NCBI GenBank assembly: GCA_014706295.1
Contig: JACSVZ010000025.1
Location: 1,364,001 to 1,428,000, forward strand
DNA length: 64,000 nt
Direction of reading: 5' to 3'
Source: Lycocorax pyrrhopterus obiensis
Lineage: Eukaryota > Chordata > Aves > Passeriformes > Paradisaeidae
Shown here: positions 23,360 through 33,908 of the stretch, piece by piece
Layout of the letters: every line of letters begins with the position of its first letter
How positions within the stretch are numbered: position 1 is the stretch's first letter
Position numbers and translations under genes: made by a program
Notes under the pieces: model-generated
The model's database searches: none
The model's input: only the letters and a program-made list of their open reading frames with translations
Told to the model about the DNA's origin: nothing

Positions 23360-23730
23360 GAAAAGACAGGAGAGATATGCCATGTTTCTGCTCTGATTTT
23401 CCGTGGCCATCAGCTCGTTTTTAAAAAGAATCAAGAAATAAGAGAAAAAGGAAAAATAAAACGTAAAAAGAGCTTCATTTCCAGCAGCAATTACCAAATG
23501 AAGCCTGTGCTTAATGGGCATTTGCAGAGGGCACAGACACCACTTTGTGCCTCTGCGTTCTCATTAGGGCTCATGCAGCTCCCAGCTGACAACCTGATAA
23601 TTCTCACTGATAAAACAAATTTTTTTGGGTTATTGCTGCCTCCCTGCGCTGTCCCTGCTCGCCCGGCTCTGCCTTGAGAATTGTCAGGATTACAGAGTGA
23701 GCTGTGAAAACCCAGTTAGCGGGTAGGAAG
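23360..23730. promoter_or_regulatory. AT-rich block, weak regulatory candidate
   Basis: Single-copy AT-rich DNA with CCAGCAGCAATTACCAAATG and CCTGATAATTCTCACTGATA. Nothing coding. Confidence 0.25.
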
Positions 23731-23733
23731 TGT

Positions 23734-23774
23734 ATATTAAAATAAAACAACAAAACAACAAAGCAACAAAACAC
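23734..23774 (+). repeat. (CAAAA)n-like microsatellite
   Basis: TATTAAAATAAAACAACAAA followed by ACAACAAAGCAACAAAACA. Confidence 0.85.
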
Positions 23775-24999
23775 TCACTTTTTCTGCTTTCTGAGTTTTC
23801 TCTCTCATCCCGCTTTTCCCTGCTATCCTAGGAGTGCTTGTCCTTTATGAGTCCAAAAAAAAATAATAAACACAGAGCTGATTCATATTCCCTTTGCAAT
23901 CAAATATTTAAATCTTAACTCAGGGTTTGTGCTGGAGTCAGAGGCCACCATGACTTCCAACGAGTGTGTCCCAGCAGGAAAAGCTGGAATCTCCTCTGGA
24001 ATTAACCTGCCCGGTTGTGCAGGCAGCACCACTCTGGGAGCCACCACTGTGGTCTTTTGGAGTATCTGTGGTGAAAATGAGAGCTCCTTGGAGATGTGGG
24101 GGTGCTGGGAGACCTGGGATCTGTGAAACACCCAGGAATGAGGTGCCCAAGATCTCCTGGAGATCTGCAGAAATTTCAGCTGGGCTTTTTACCTTCCTGC
24201 ATGTAAACCAGCTTGGAATTTAGAAAGGACATCTCTGCTTTTCCCTGTGCTCCTTTAGGTGGCTAAGAGCGAGCTGAAGCTGTAATAAATTAAATTGAAA
24301 TATAAGCACTTATGTGGGGGCACATGTTGGTTCAACGGCACGAGTTGGAGAATGATGGAGCTTTGGAGCTTTGCCCTGTAGGAAAGGCCCAGCAGCTCAT
24401 CTGGAAACAAGTTGGGATGCAAGAACTTGTGTCACACTTAACCTTGGTTCCGGATTAATCATCAGTCAATGATTAAATGGAGTCGGTGTAAATTAGGATT
24501 GAATTGATTTGGGGTGGATCACATGGACACTGTCCTGCTTTGACAAATTGGTTTTAAAGAGCAATTTTTCCTCCAGCCCAGTCCCCTTCCATGGACTGAA
24601 CAGAATCTCAGTGGAGGGACACGGGTTCTGAATTCCTGCCTGGTGCAGGGCCATAATTCCCACCCAGAGAGGCTCCTGGTCTTACAAACCCCACAGGTCA
24701 CTCAGTGAGGGGCGTTTGGTGGTTCTGCCTTTCCCCCAACACCTCTCTTTGCCAGATCTTCTCCTGAATCCAGAGTCAGAGCAAGACCAAGTGGTGGCAG
24801 AGCAATTGTGATGCTTACAACCAACCCACATGAAGGACTGTACTCACAGGAGCCCAGATACCAGCAGATCTGCCTGAAATGGCCCCACATTTGGGATCTT
24901 CCAGTATTAGACTGTGGCTCTGAAGGGGGATTTTGGGGTTGTCCCATGCACTCATTATGGAAAGAAAAAAAACCATCAGGATTTAACACTTTGAATCCC
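23775..24999. other. Intronic single-copy DNA
   Basis: AT-rich patch near 24280-24510 (GTAATAAATTAAATTGAAAT, CAGTCAATGATTAAATGG). Otherwise nothing recognised. Confidence 0.55.
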
Positions 25000-25138
25000 T
25001 GGATGTGTCCAAGGCCAGGTTGGACAGGGCTTGGAGCACCCTGGGATAGTGGGAGGTGGGTGGGATGGCAGGGGGTGGGATGAGATGGGCTTTAAGGTCC
25101 CTTCCAGCCCAAACCATTCTGAGATTCTCCGATTCTGT
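25000..25138 (+). mobile_element. CR1 LINE tail, sense
   Basis: About 140 bp starting GGATGTGTCCAAGGCCAGGT and ending CATTCTGAGATTCTCCGATT. Confidence 0.9.
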
Positions 25139-25789
25139 GAATGATTTCCAATCATGGCAAAGCCAAGGGAGAGTGAAAATAAAACGTAGTGCTGAGTAAA
25201 CTCTGCTGTGGAAGAGGCCACAGTGACTGGAGTACACCCCATGGCAAATGAGAAGCGCCATGCCACACCTGAGGTGTGAGACATCCCACCGCGGCAGGAG
25301 ATGGCGCGGGGCTGGGATTTGTTATTGCGGCATTGCGGGTAGGGAAGGGTGAGGAGAGGGATCTGCGAGTTTGATGATGCAGCTTGGGCGAAAGGCAGTG
25401 CCGAAGCAGGTCCTTCCTTGCCCCTGCAGATGTGTGGGAAGCTCCCAGCAAATGCCGGGAGGTTACACCGGGGGAGGGAGGGGAACAGCAGCAGCTGGTT
25501 CTTTCCCTGCGTGTTTTATAGCAGGCTGTTATCTGCGCATCCTGATTTCGGAGAGCACACGAGGTGGGAGCAAGGCTCACAAGCAGAGGACCAGCATCCT
25601 CTTTTATTACGTGTAATATAAAATATTGCTGCTGCTGGACGTCCTGCTGCTTCTCTGTCTGTGATCATTGTGGCTGAAACGCTACCACCACAATTTGGAA
25701 TAAAATGGTTACAGGAAATGCTGGTGCCTCTTGGCTGGAGCTTTTTTTCCCCCAGGGAGCAAAAATATTGCAAATGTTCGTCTGTCACT
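25139..25789. other. Intronic single-copy DNA
   Basis: Slight CpG clustering near 25288-25340 (CCACCGCGGCAGG, TGGCGCGGGG). No exon recognised. Confidence 0.55.
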
Positions 25790-26153
25790 AAGTGCTGTGT
25801 CCAGCTCTGGGTCCTCAGCACAGGAAAGATGTGGAGCTTCTGGAGTGAATCCAGAGAGGCCACGGAGATGCTCCAGGGCTGGAGCCCCTCTGCTCTGGAG
25901 CCAGGCTGGGAGAGCTGGGGGTGTTCACCTGGAGAAGAGAAGGCTCCAGGGAGAGCTCAGAGCCCCTTGCAGGGCCTAAAGGGGCTCCAGGAGAGCTGGA
26001 GAGGGACTGGGGACAAGGGCTGGAGGGACAGGACACAGGGAATGGCTTCCCAGTGCCAGAGGGCAGGGATGGATGGGATATTGGGAAGGAATTCTTCCCT
26101 GTGAACGGGATGAGCTTTATGTCCCTTCCAACCCAAACCATTCCATCATTCTA
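25790..26153 (+). mobile_element. CR1 LINE 3' fragment, sense, just upstream of the first KIRREL3 exon
   Basis: Starts GTGTCCAGCTCTGGGTCCTC and ends CCATTCCATCATTCTATGGA. An internal deletion after GAATTCTTCCCTGTGAACGG removes the usual CCTGGCACAGGGTGCCC segment before the terminal part. The element ends 162 bp before the exon. Confidence 0.92.
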
Positions 26154-26284
26154 TGGAGCAATCACGTAATTAAGCAATCACATAATTAAAAGCTGCAGAG
26201 CTCATTAGTGCTGTGCCAGGAGCATCCTGGACTGCTGCATCCCGAGGAACTGCATCGTGTGGAAAACCACTGGAGAACTGACAG

Positions 26285-26315
26285 CGTCCTGTTCCTCTCT
26301 TGTTCCCCTGTGCAG
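26285..26315 (+). other. KIRREL3: 3' splice site of first KIRREL3 exon
   Basis: A pyrimidine-rich tract (TCCTGTTCCTCTCTTGTTCC) runs into TGTGCAG, with the AG at 26314-26315. Cutting here gives the phase-1 Gly codon expected before the Gln of the KIRREL3 Ig1 start. Confidence 0.9.
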
Positions 26316-26465
26316 GCCAGGCGTCCTCGTTCACGCAGCAGCCCCAGGACCAGGTGGTGATCGCGGGGCAGCCGGTGACGCTGTTCTGTGCCATCCCCGA
26401 GTACAATGGCATCGTGCTCTGGATCAAGGACGGGCTGGCCCTCGGAGTCGGACGGGATCTCTCGA
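26316..26465 (+). CDS. KIRREL3: KIRREL3 coding exon, first half of Ig domain 1 (partial gene)
   Basis: This exon encodes the N-terminal half of the first extracellular immunoglobulin domain of KIRREL3 (kin of IRRE-like 3, NEPH2), a type I membrane adhesion protein that binds homophilically at neuronal contacts and synapses. Its 150 bp hold two bases completing a Gly codon, 49 codons and one base of the next Ser codon, so it is phase 1 at both ends. The peptide contains [10 protein letters not shown], the first Ig cysteine in [10 protein letters not shown] (codon 26387-26389), the core Trp in IVLWIKDG (26420-26422) and [10 protein letters not shown]. From memory of the family these match KIRREL3 better than KIRREL1 or KIRREL2. 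A pyrimidine-rich tract ending TGTGCAG precedes it and GTAAGT follows. The frame stays open upstream to a TTG at 26300, but that is intron, not a start. Identification is firm; the exon number is not known from this window. Confidence 0.96.
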
Positions 26466-26471
26466 GTAAGT
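26466..26471 (+). other. KIRREL3: 5' splice site after first KIRREL3 exon
   Basis: GTAAGT is a consensus donor. It interrupts a Ser codon after its first base, and the codon is restored by GT at 28334-28335. Confidence 0.93.
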
Positions 26472-26778
26472 CAGGACACCACCCTCCATAAACGAGGAGA
26501 GCAGGAGCTCTCCTTGCCACAACATTTATTTGGGGAATAATGTTTTCATTTCAACTCCACCTTCCAGCCTGCCCAAACATAGGCACTGATGCTTGGAATA
26601 AACCAAAATTTGTTTCACTCTGACCTGAAAGAAAACTGTTGGCTCCCACAGGTGGCGCCTGACCCTTTGGAAAACCCTGTTTTGATTTCCTTGGAAACAA
26701 ATGTCGCCTTTCCAAAATGTGGGATGAAATGTTTTGTAAATGTTGAAAGTGCCTGTTTTGATATTCTCAAAAATTAAA

Positions 26779-26822
26779 AGAATCATAGAATATCCTGAGT
26801 TTGAAGGGACCCACAAGCCTCT
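26779..26822 (-). mobile_element. Minimal CR1 tail, antisense
   Basis: About 45 bp: AGAATCATAGAATATCCTGA, then TTGAAGGGACCCACAAG. Confidence 0.65.
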
Positions 26823-27920
26823 GTTTGCTTTGGACAAGTGCTTGTGGCTTGCTCAAGCTTTACTTTTGGCAAATTACAGTTTGGTGACCAAATTCCTCGG
26901 AACCCACATTCCTTAATCCCACGCCCACATTGTGATTGAGGGTTAATTGCAGCTGGTGAAGACAGGTGCAACACTGGGCAAGTTTAGAGTTTATTCTGTA
27001 TATTTTGCTGGAAAACACTAATTTGGCACTGAAATACTTCAAGTGAGCAAGGAGAGTGTTTGCTGGAAATAGCCTGAGAGGACATGGAGCCCTTCAGGAG
27101 CTGCAGTGTCCCCCCAGGCTCTGCAGAGTTTGTACACGTGTGACACTGCTCAGCTCCTGGTGACCTGAGAGAGTTTTCCCCAAGGCAAGAAGCAGCATTC
27201 AGAAACCAGGGGAGGCTCCATGTTTTTTGGTCTCCAGGGACCCTGCTCGTCCCTAAAGTGCCGTGCCTGCTTCTTCTTTCCCTCTGTTTTTTATTAATAC
27301 ATATAATTGCTCATTTGCAGCCGTGCCTGAGTGAGCAGTCCCGTCTTTGCCTGTTTTTCAAAGCTCTGAGCCACAACTTTTGCATCTATTAGAGAGCTGA
27401 GCTTTCCATGCAAGACCTTGCAACACAACTGGGTAACAAGAGCTGCAGTGAAGGAGGGAGCTGATGTGAATGACTTCCACAATTAACGGAGCCGGGGCTG
27501 CTGGAAGCCACAGGAGCTGCCAGCTCGCGTGATACCAGCTCAGCCAGTGTCTAATTAGCACAATGCAAACAAACCCATCATTTGTATTTCTCGCAGTTCA
27601 GGAGAGCAAATCCTGCTGTTGGTGACTCGAGAAACAACAAAAGCACAGGGATGTGCCAGTGCTGTGTTACACAGGGCAGTGGGCACCAGCGGGACAGGGG
27701 GATGGCACCTTTCCTCCCATGTGTCCATCCTGTGTGTCCAGCCAGGCTGACCAGGGCTACCCCCAGGACCTCGCTCAAGCTTTACACAGACCTGAGCGTA
27801 GTTGTATTCCAGGGTGTCACCACAGCTGATTTTGGCAACTGAGGCTATTCCAGGACAGGTTGCAGAGGAGCAGGAGGTGCTGGGTTTCCTGCTGGAAAGG
27901 CTCATCCCTTTTTCTTGCCC
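26823..27920. other. KIRREL3: Single-copy part of the Ig1 intron
   Basis: No repeats or alternative exon recognised. Confidence 0.6.
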
Positions 27921-28096
27921 AGGGAGGTTGTGAATGCCCCAGCCCTGGAAGGGTTCCAAGACAGGCTGGAGAAGGCCTTGAGCAACCTGATCTAGTGGGA
28001 GGTGTCCCTGCCCATGGCAGGGGGGGCTAGGGTCCAGATGATCTTTAAGGTCAAAACCAAACCTTCCAACACCTAACATTCTATGATCCCATGATT
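27921..28096 (+). mobile_element. CR1 LINE tail, sense, upstream of the second KIRREL3 exon
   Basis: Contains GAAGGCCTTGAGCAACCTGA, GGGAGGTGTCCCTGCCCATG and the tail ACATTCTATGATCCCATGAT. It ends 237 bp before the exon. Confidence 0.9.
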
Positions 28097-28310
28097 CCTT
28101 GGGATCTCAGCTAATGCTCCTTCATCAGCACTTCTTTTTTGAACCTGTAGAGTAAAATGTGCAGTCTCTTTCCTGAATTTGGCAGGTTCTTTCTCTCTCT
28201 CCGGGCTGGCTGCCAAGGAGGGGAGGAAGCTCCCTGGATCCTGGGAATTGCTGTGGGGTGCTGGGGCTCTGCTCTCCTCATCCCTGGGCTCGTGGCTCCA
28301 GCTGCCTCCT

Positions 28311-28333
28311 GACCCGTGCTTTGCCTTGGGCAG
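28311..28333 (+). other. KIRREL3: 3' splice site of second KIRREL3 exon
   Basis: A moderate pyrimidine tract (CCCGTGCTTTGCCTTGGG) is followed by CAG ending at 28333. The tract is weaker and more G-interrupted than that of the first exon, but the reading-frame join is exact. Confidence 0.9.
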
Positions 28334-28483
28334 GTTATCCGCGCTATCTGGTCGTAGGAGACCATCTGTCGGGACAGCACCACTTGAAAATCCTGCGAGC
28401 TGACCTCCAGGATGATGCTGTGTACGAGTGCCAGGCCATCCAAGCCGCCATCCGATCCAGACCTGCCCGGCTGACTGTCCTCG
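28334..28483 (+). CDS. KIRREL3: KIRREL3 coding exon, second half of Ig domain 1 (partial gene)
   Basis: This exon completes the first Ig domain of KIRREL3. It begins with two bases that join the A at 26465 to make Ser (giving DLSSYP across the junction), continues for 49 codons, and ends with one base of the following codon. Visible motifs are [18 protein letters not shown], and the Ig F-strand signature [10 protein letters not shown], whose Cys (28429-28431) should pair with the Cys of the preceding exon. It closes with [11 protein letters not shown], the G strand before the Ig1-Ig2 linker. The acceptor is GGGCAG and the donor GTGAGT. It has the same 150-bp length and 1-1 phase as the exon before it, so the domain is cut into two symmetric halves. 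Skipping either would keep the frame but remove half a fold and one disulfide cysteine. No stop codon or frameshift is present. Confidence 0.96.
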
Positions 28484-28489
28484 GTGAGT
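28484..28489 (+). other. KIRREL3: 5' splice site after second KIRREL3 exon
   Basis: GTGAGT donor directly after the first base of the next codon, exactly where the Ig1 domain ends with LTVL. Confidence 0.92.
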
Positions 28490-28859
28490 CCCGGCTCTTC
28501 ACACACCGCAGGGTATTTTTGGGGGGTTTCACTGCCTTCATGGTCACTCTGAGTGGCTTTTGATGAAATGTTTTGCTGCTGGATCGAGAGGACTGGGAAT
28601 GAATCCATGTGAGAGCAGTGGATCTCCCTCAATCCTGAGACCAGGAGCAAAGGAAGGTGCTCGGGGAAGCTGCGGTTCTGGGGTGGAGTACGGCGGTTCT
28701 AGGAGGAGTAACACAGGCACCAAGTGTTTGGCACTTCAGCTCTATGGATTTATGCCTCAGTTCAAGAGAGTCTCCATAAATTTAAGGATGTGATGAGTGT
28801 CCGTGTCATCACTTACACGTTACCCTGCCTACAGGACCGGGACGACTCCACCCCTTGAG

Positions 28860-30110
28860 GAAAGGCTGGTTTCACACTATTGCAGTATTTTTAAACTACC
28901 TACATACTAATACTTTATCACCCCGCGTTTCTCAGTAATTAATCTTTCCCACGAGCAGCACAGGAGGATATTGCCTGGGATTGCAAACTGGAAGTGGCTC
29001 CCAAAATCATGTGGAGGACCTTTTTGTGTGGGAGATGGGAGGGGAGCACTGGCAGGGAGGGAGGGCTCTCCCCACAGGAGTGCTGGGAAAAGGCAGGAAT
29101 GTCAGCGAGGCTTCCTGGCATGGACGTGGCTTCAGAGAACTTAATGAAATTGGTATTTTTCTTGAAAAGCTTGGACAAAACCCAGTCTGTATTGCTGCTC
29201 CCAGATCCATCCTGATTATTCAACCCTCAGAGTGAAACCATTTGCATATTTAAGCTTGTTTAAATTGAAGATTGGATTTCTTTTTCCTTGTTGTTTTTAT
29301 TCCTGCTTAGTCTCTAGGGAGAAAAAAAAAACCTTTTAAAAAGATCCAAATCAGGAATTTCGGTGCTTTTAGTCAGATCAACACTGATTAGTTTTAAGCA
29401 GCCAAAATAAGTGAATTAATGTACCAGCTCTGGTTGAAGGTGCACCTCACCGGAGTCTGCGCTGTGAAAACAAGTTCAAATTTGTGCTTTGCAATTTCCC
29501 CCGCATTTGTTTTCCTCCCTCCACAACCCTAAAACGTTCCCTACCCCCAAACTTTCCCAGCTGCCACCCCTTCCTTCCCTGACCCCGACCATAATGATGA
29601 TTTTCCTTTGATTCCTCCTTCTGCTCAATCAACCCTTGGCAGCAGCTGAGAGCTCTAACTTGTGCCCATACATGAAATAATCCTGGAAATGAATAGGAAA
29701 GAGGAACTTCGTCTTGCTCACCGACAACCCCTCCTTCGCCTGGGCTCCCTCCTTCTGTTGTGAAAGCAGAATAAGTTGCTGGAGCCAGACAAAAGAAATA
29801 ATGTTATTTAATTAGAGCTAAAGATTTCAAAACTAATTTAGTCCCAGGGCGTACGTCAGAGCTGCTGCGAAGCGTTGATTGAGCAGAGAGATGTTTTTAT
29901 GGATCAAAAGGAAATCATTATTATCTTTGGGGTTATGGAATGTGTTGAATAGATGGTAGTTAATGTTTATGTGGATATACATGGCAGTTGCTAATTGGTA
30001 CATTTACCTAAGATGTTCAGCAACTTCTATTTGCAGAGTGTTCTCCTTTTAAGAAAATTAAAGTTACAGCGTGTTCAATTTAGGCCAAATCAATGAGAAA
30101 ATGTGGGTTT
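28860..30110. promoter_or_regulatory. Long AT-rich interval, weak regulatory candidate
   Basis: About 1.2 kb without CR1 or coding signal. The right half (29650-30100) is the most AT-rich, with TGTTATTTAATTAGAGC, CAAAACTAATTTAGTCCC and GCTAATTGGTACATTTACC. Confidence 0.3.
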
Positions 30111-30176
30111 GGAACCCACTGGCAGCTCATCTTTCACTTTAGGGGTATTTATGCAGATGTTCTGAGGGGGAAATGT

Positions 30177-30320
30177 GGTCACAGCCCCAAGGCTGCCGGA
30201 GCTCCAGGAGCATTTGGACAATGCTCTCAGGCACTGGGTGGGATTGTTGGAGTGTCCATGGACTCAGTGATCCTTGTGGGTCCCTTCCAGCTCAGGAAAT
30301 TGTGTGATTCTATGACATTT
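30177..30320 (+). mobile_element. CR1 LINE tail, sense, CAGGATATT-type subfamily
   Basis: GGAGCATTTGGACAATGCTC, GGGTCCCTTCCAGCTCAGGA, then GTGTGATTCTATGA. Confidence 0.88.
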
Positions 30321-31234
30321 CATGCTGGTTGGGGAGGTAGGAGTGATGATCCCACCTCTGCAGGGGGTTGGTGATCAGCAGCGCACACTGTTCCTTTGGG
30401 ATGGGGTGTCCTGTGAGGCAGAGCTGACAGGTTCTGGTGGCTGGGGGGCTCTGGTGTCTGGGAGCCCAACATCTGCTGCTGGTTTCCCAGTGAGTCAAGG
30501 GCTTTTCAGCCAGCTGGGGTGGTTCTGGGGAACTCTGTCCCACTCTATCACCCCCAGCCTCGTCTCTGGAAGAATAACCCTGCCTGGTTTTTTGTATGGG
30601 TTGGTGCTGCCTTGTCTGTCCTTGCCAGCTTTTCCACTTCCTCGGTATCAAGAAATCCCCTAATGCCTCCCGATTCAGGCTCCAACTGCTGTCATTCATG
30701 TCTGACAACAGCTTCATGGGGCTGATGCCTCCTACTTCCCCGCTCAGATGCAGAGCTACACCATATTTTAATTAAATATTTAAGGTTTTGTCACATTGTT
30801 TTCAAATCTACATGGTTAAATGTAGTGGAACAGATCATTCCATAGCCTTGGAAGTCCAAACACTCAAACAGACGAGCCTATTAATGTCATCAGCATCAGG
30901 GAAAATCTTTTCTTAGTGGAGTTCCAGGGACAAATATAGCTGGGAAATGTGGTTAATTCATCCCAAAGCTGGAGGGTTCCCCTTCTCCAGTCTCCCTCAT
31001 CTTCCCTCCTACCATTGCCCAAACCGTCTGGGGAAGGAGTCACTGCCCAATCTCCTCAGGATATGTGCCCCAAGCAGGGAAGGTTGATAAATCTGATGGG
31101 ATGGGATTTGGGACATATGGAGGCATCCAGATTTTCTGCAAGCAAAGGATGTCAAGGCAGTTTGGCAGGGGAGCCCAAGCCAGGCAGGCTCTGGGAAGCC
31201 ACTGGAGGGCTATTTGCTACCTGGTACATCTCTA
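30321..31234. other. Intronic single-copy DNA
   Basis: AT-rich patch at 30760-30800 (TTTTAATTAAATATTTAAGG). No gene. Confidence 0.55.
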
Positions 31235-31640
31235 ATGGCAGGGCTGCTTAATTTATGATCTATTTAACTAAGCCAGGGTATTAATTAAATAAAGTAAGAG
31301 CCTGATTAGGACTTGGAGAAATTTAAAAATAAAATCAGGCAGCAATCGAGCGAAATTGCAAAGCAAACACTTTGGCTGTAACCACTGGAGAGTTCCCTCC
31401 GGTCTTCCATCAAAGCTCGGAGCAGGGAGGGCAAATACAAGAGATTATATTGCCAACAGATGTGTGTTGTTAAAATATGCATCTGCCAGCCGTGTAGCGT
31501 CAGGAGCCAGAGGGCTCGCTCGTGGATCCTTCTGCACTCGCGGGACCGTGAAGGAATTTGAGGCCCCGGCAGCCGAGCTGGGATTTGCAGACATGTTAAT
31601 TAGTGTTGAGTTCCCAGATCTCGGAGGCAGCCGAGCGAGG
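31235..31640. promoter_or_regulatory. Candidate conserved non-coding block beside the 18-bp minisatellite
   Basis: Starts AT-rich (GGTATTAATTAAATAAAGTA, GTTAAAATATGCATCTGCC) and becomes CpG-richer to the right (GTGTAGCGTC, CTCGCTCGTGG, CACTCGCGGGACCG). Repeat-free up to the minisatellite. Confidence 0.4.
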
Positions 31641-31730
31641 ACAAACTTTGAAGAGAGCTTTGGCTCCCCCGGGAGGGAGCGGGGAGGGAGAGGGGAGCCC
31701 CGGCTCGCGGTGCCAACGTGGCTGTGGCGC

Positions 31731-32128
31731 GGTGACACCTTCGCCTGGGGTGACACCTCACCCTGGGGTGACACCTCCGCCTGGGGTGACACCATGGCCT
31801 GCGGTGACACCTCAGCCTGGGGCGACACCTCAGCCTGGGGTGACACCTCAGCCTGTGACGTCTCGGCCTGGGGTGACACCTCAGCCTATGGTGACACCTC
31901 GGCCTGGGGTGACACCTCAGCATGGGGTGACACCATGGCCTGCAGTGACATCTCGGCCTGGGGTGACACCTCGGCCTGGGGTGACACCTCGGCCTGGGGT
32001 GACATCTTGGCCTGTGTGACACCATGGCCTGCAGTGACACCATGGCCTGCAGTGACACCTCAGCCTGCAGTGACATCTTGGCCTGCGGTGACACTTTGGG
32101 CTGGGGTGACACCATGGCCTGTGGTGAT
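31731..32128 (+). repeat. 18-bp minisatellite, about 21-22 units
   Basis: The unit is close to TGACACCTCAGCCTGGGG, with a second variant TGACACCATGGCCTGCGG scattered through the array. Most units are exactly 18 bp, so every frame tends to stay open and produces hexapeptide repeats such as GDTSAW. One 15-bp unit and one 17-bp unit interrupt the register. About 16 units contain TGACACC. This is non-coding intronic DNA. Confidence 0.95.
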
Positions 32129-33908
32129 CAGGACCCGCCATGCCCGGAGGATGGAGGAAACAGGACAATGAAGCAGATGGATGACGAGGTGTTGGGAAGC
32201 TGGATGGCTCCTCTCCTTCATGGCACCTTGGCAGGAGCGTCCCAAGCCTGTCCTGGTCTGTTGTCCCCAGCGGGAGACGTGGCACCTCCAGCCCCGCTGT
32301 CCCGGGAAGCTCCCAGGTGCCACTTGCCTGGCACACGGAAAAGGTTGGCCCCAGAGGTGCCAGTGGGAACTTGGCCACAGCCTGGAAAAGGGAATATGAG
32401 GGTGTGAGGAGGGAGGCAGGGGAGCTACTTCCAGAGACCTAAGGTGAATAATTGATAGGCAATTAACTTGTACCTTCACCTTTTATAGTCTAATTCCCTC
32501 TCTCCTCCCCTCCACGGCCTCTTCTAATATTAACTCTGTCTTCACATGTGTCCCATTAGGAATAAAGCTTTCTTAAATCAACATGAATTATTTAACTCTA
32601 CAGATTAAGTTAATTTGAAGTGAGAGCTTCTGTCTCTCTTACAATGGCACAAGGCAGGGACAGGAGGAGGGTCACAGGGGTGTCAAGTGCATCCACATTC
32701 AATCACAGCCATTTTCCTCTTTTTATTTCATTTTTTATTTTATTCCAATCCCCTTTCTTGCCAAGTCTTTCCAGTCCTCCCCTGCAGAGCAGAGTAAGCA
32801 TTTCCATTACCAAAATGATGGTTGGCAGCTTGAGACATCTGCATTTCCCAGCTTTCCAGCTCTTTAGTGGAGTTTGATCAGGAAATAAAGAGGTTATGTC
32901 CTGGCTAAGGCCCTTGCTCGACATTTGTTTGTAATGCTGAGCTGCAAGGAGAAAATATGATGAGGTGATGTTTCAAATCCAGAAACAGTTCAGCTTGGAA
33001 CCCTTTTTCCACACTTTTTAAGGGAATTCAATTCTGTGAATGCAAAATTCAGAGCATGTAGAGCTGGGATGTCAATTCAGAACAAAAAAAAAAAAAAAAA
33101 GAAGTGATGAAAATGTGATCATTTTCTTCCAGACAGTCTCTTCTCCTTGAACAACTTTGGGTCTTCACAAAGCTGCATTTTCTGCTGGGAATATTTTCAG
33201 TGGCAAAACAGCAACTGGCTCTACTGGGAATGAAACAGAAACATCAAACAATCGAGCGCAAATCCCAAATAACCTAAATATTTGATGTCATGTCTGAGCA
33301 GCTTAAGTTTACAGCTCTCTGAGCCAGCTCCTTTTGATAGCAGAGGGTGGCCGGGTTTCCTCACTCACCTCCCCGTGTGGCTCTGGGGTGGGAAGGCATC
33401 TCTGTGGGATTGACCATTGCTGCCAGGCAAACCTAGGGGCTCAGAGGTGAAAGGCAGCCTCTGCCTGGAGCAGTGTAGAGATGGAAAACAGGCCACAGAG
33501 AGGGACTGGATGCTAAAAACCTGGGTCTTGAGATGGCTCCTCACAAGGTGGGTTTCACCTGGGTGTTGGGAAGTGCTGCTTCCCCCGTTCTGGAGGGGTT
33601 TGCACGCTATCTGTGAGGAGGAGGAGGACAAGGAGGGAGAGGTGAAGGAGGAGAAGGCAGCATCTGCATCAGCTCTGTTCTCCTTGCTTTGAAGCAGACA
33701 AGCAAAGTGACATCCTTACATCCCCCGTAAGCACACTTGGGCTGGTGGTGGGTGCCAGGATGAAACTCTCCGTGGGACTCATCCACCCACCTCGGGCTCT
33801 GCCAGGGTCACAGCAATGGAATAACAACTTTGCAGTCATACAGATACGGGGAGAAGAAAGCTGAGGAAGGGGTTTGTTTCACCTTACAGATATTAAAGAT
33901 GATAAATG
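32129..33908. other. Intronic single-copy DNA
   Basis: 32450-32620 is AT-rich; a 17-bp poly(A) lies at 33084; 33617-33660 is a GA-rich purine tract. No gene. Confidence 0.55.
33084..33100 (+). repeat. Poly(A) run
   Basis: Seventeen consecutive A residues with no recognisable retroposed body attached on the left. Confidence 0.95.

Larger units (their letters stand above)
1..26315 (+). other. KIRREL3: KIRREL3 intron upstream of the Ig1 exons (3' part)
   Basis: No exon matching the KIRREL3 signal-peptide or N-terminal region was recognised here, and no other protein family is visible. The stretch holds CR1 tails, two LTR-like elements, short repeats and AT-rich candidate regulatory blocks. Its assignment to one intron is inferred from the exon that ends it; an unseen short 5' or alternative exon cannot be excluded. 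Confidence 0.75.
26466..28333 (+). other. KIRREL3: KIRREL3 intron inside Ig domain 1
   Basis: An 1868-bp phase-1 intron separating the two halves of Ig1. It contains a minimal antisense CR1 tail near 26780, a sense CR1 tail at about 27921-28096, and otherwise single-copy sequence with nothing recognisable between 26830 and 27920. Confidence 0.93.

Noticed and set aside
26300..26491. Open frame with a TTG start running through the first KIRREL3 exon into the intron
   Set aside because: The coding part is bounded by an acceptor at 26315 and a donor at 26466; the extension on either side is intron.
31356..32171. 271-aa plus-strand open frame with GDTSAW repeats
   Set aside because: The 18-bp unit is a multiple of three, so frames stay open by construction. 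The reverse strand is equally open, and a 17-bp unit shifts the peptide repeat midway.
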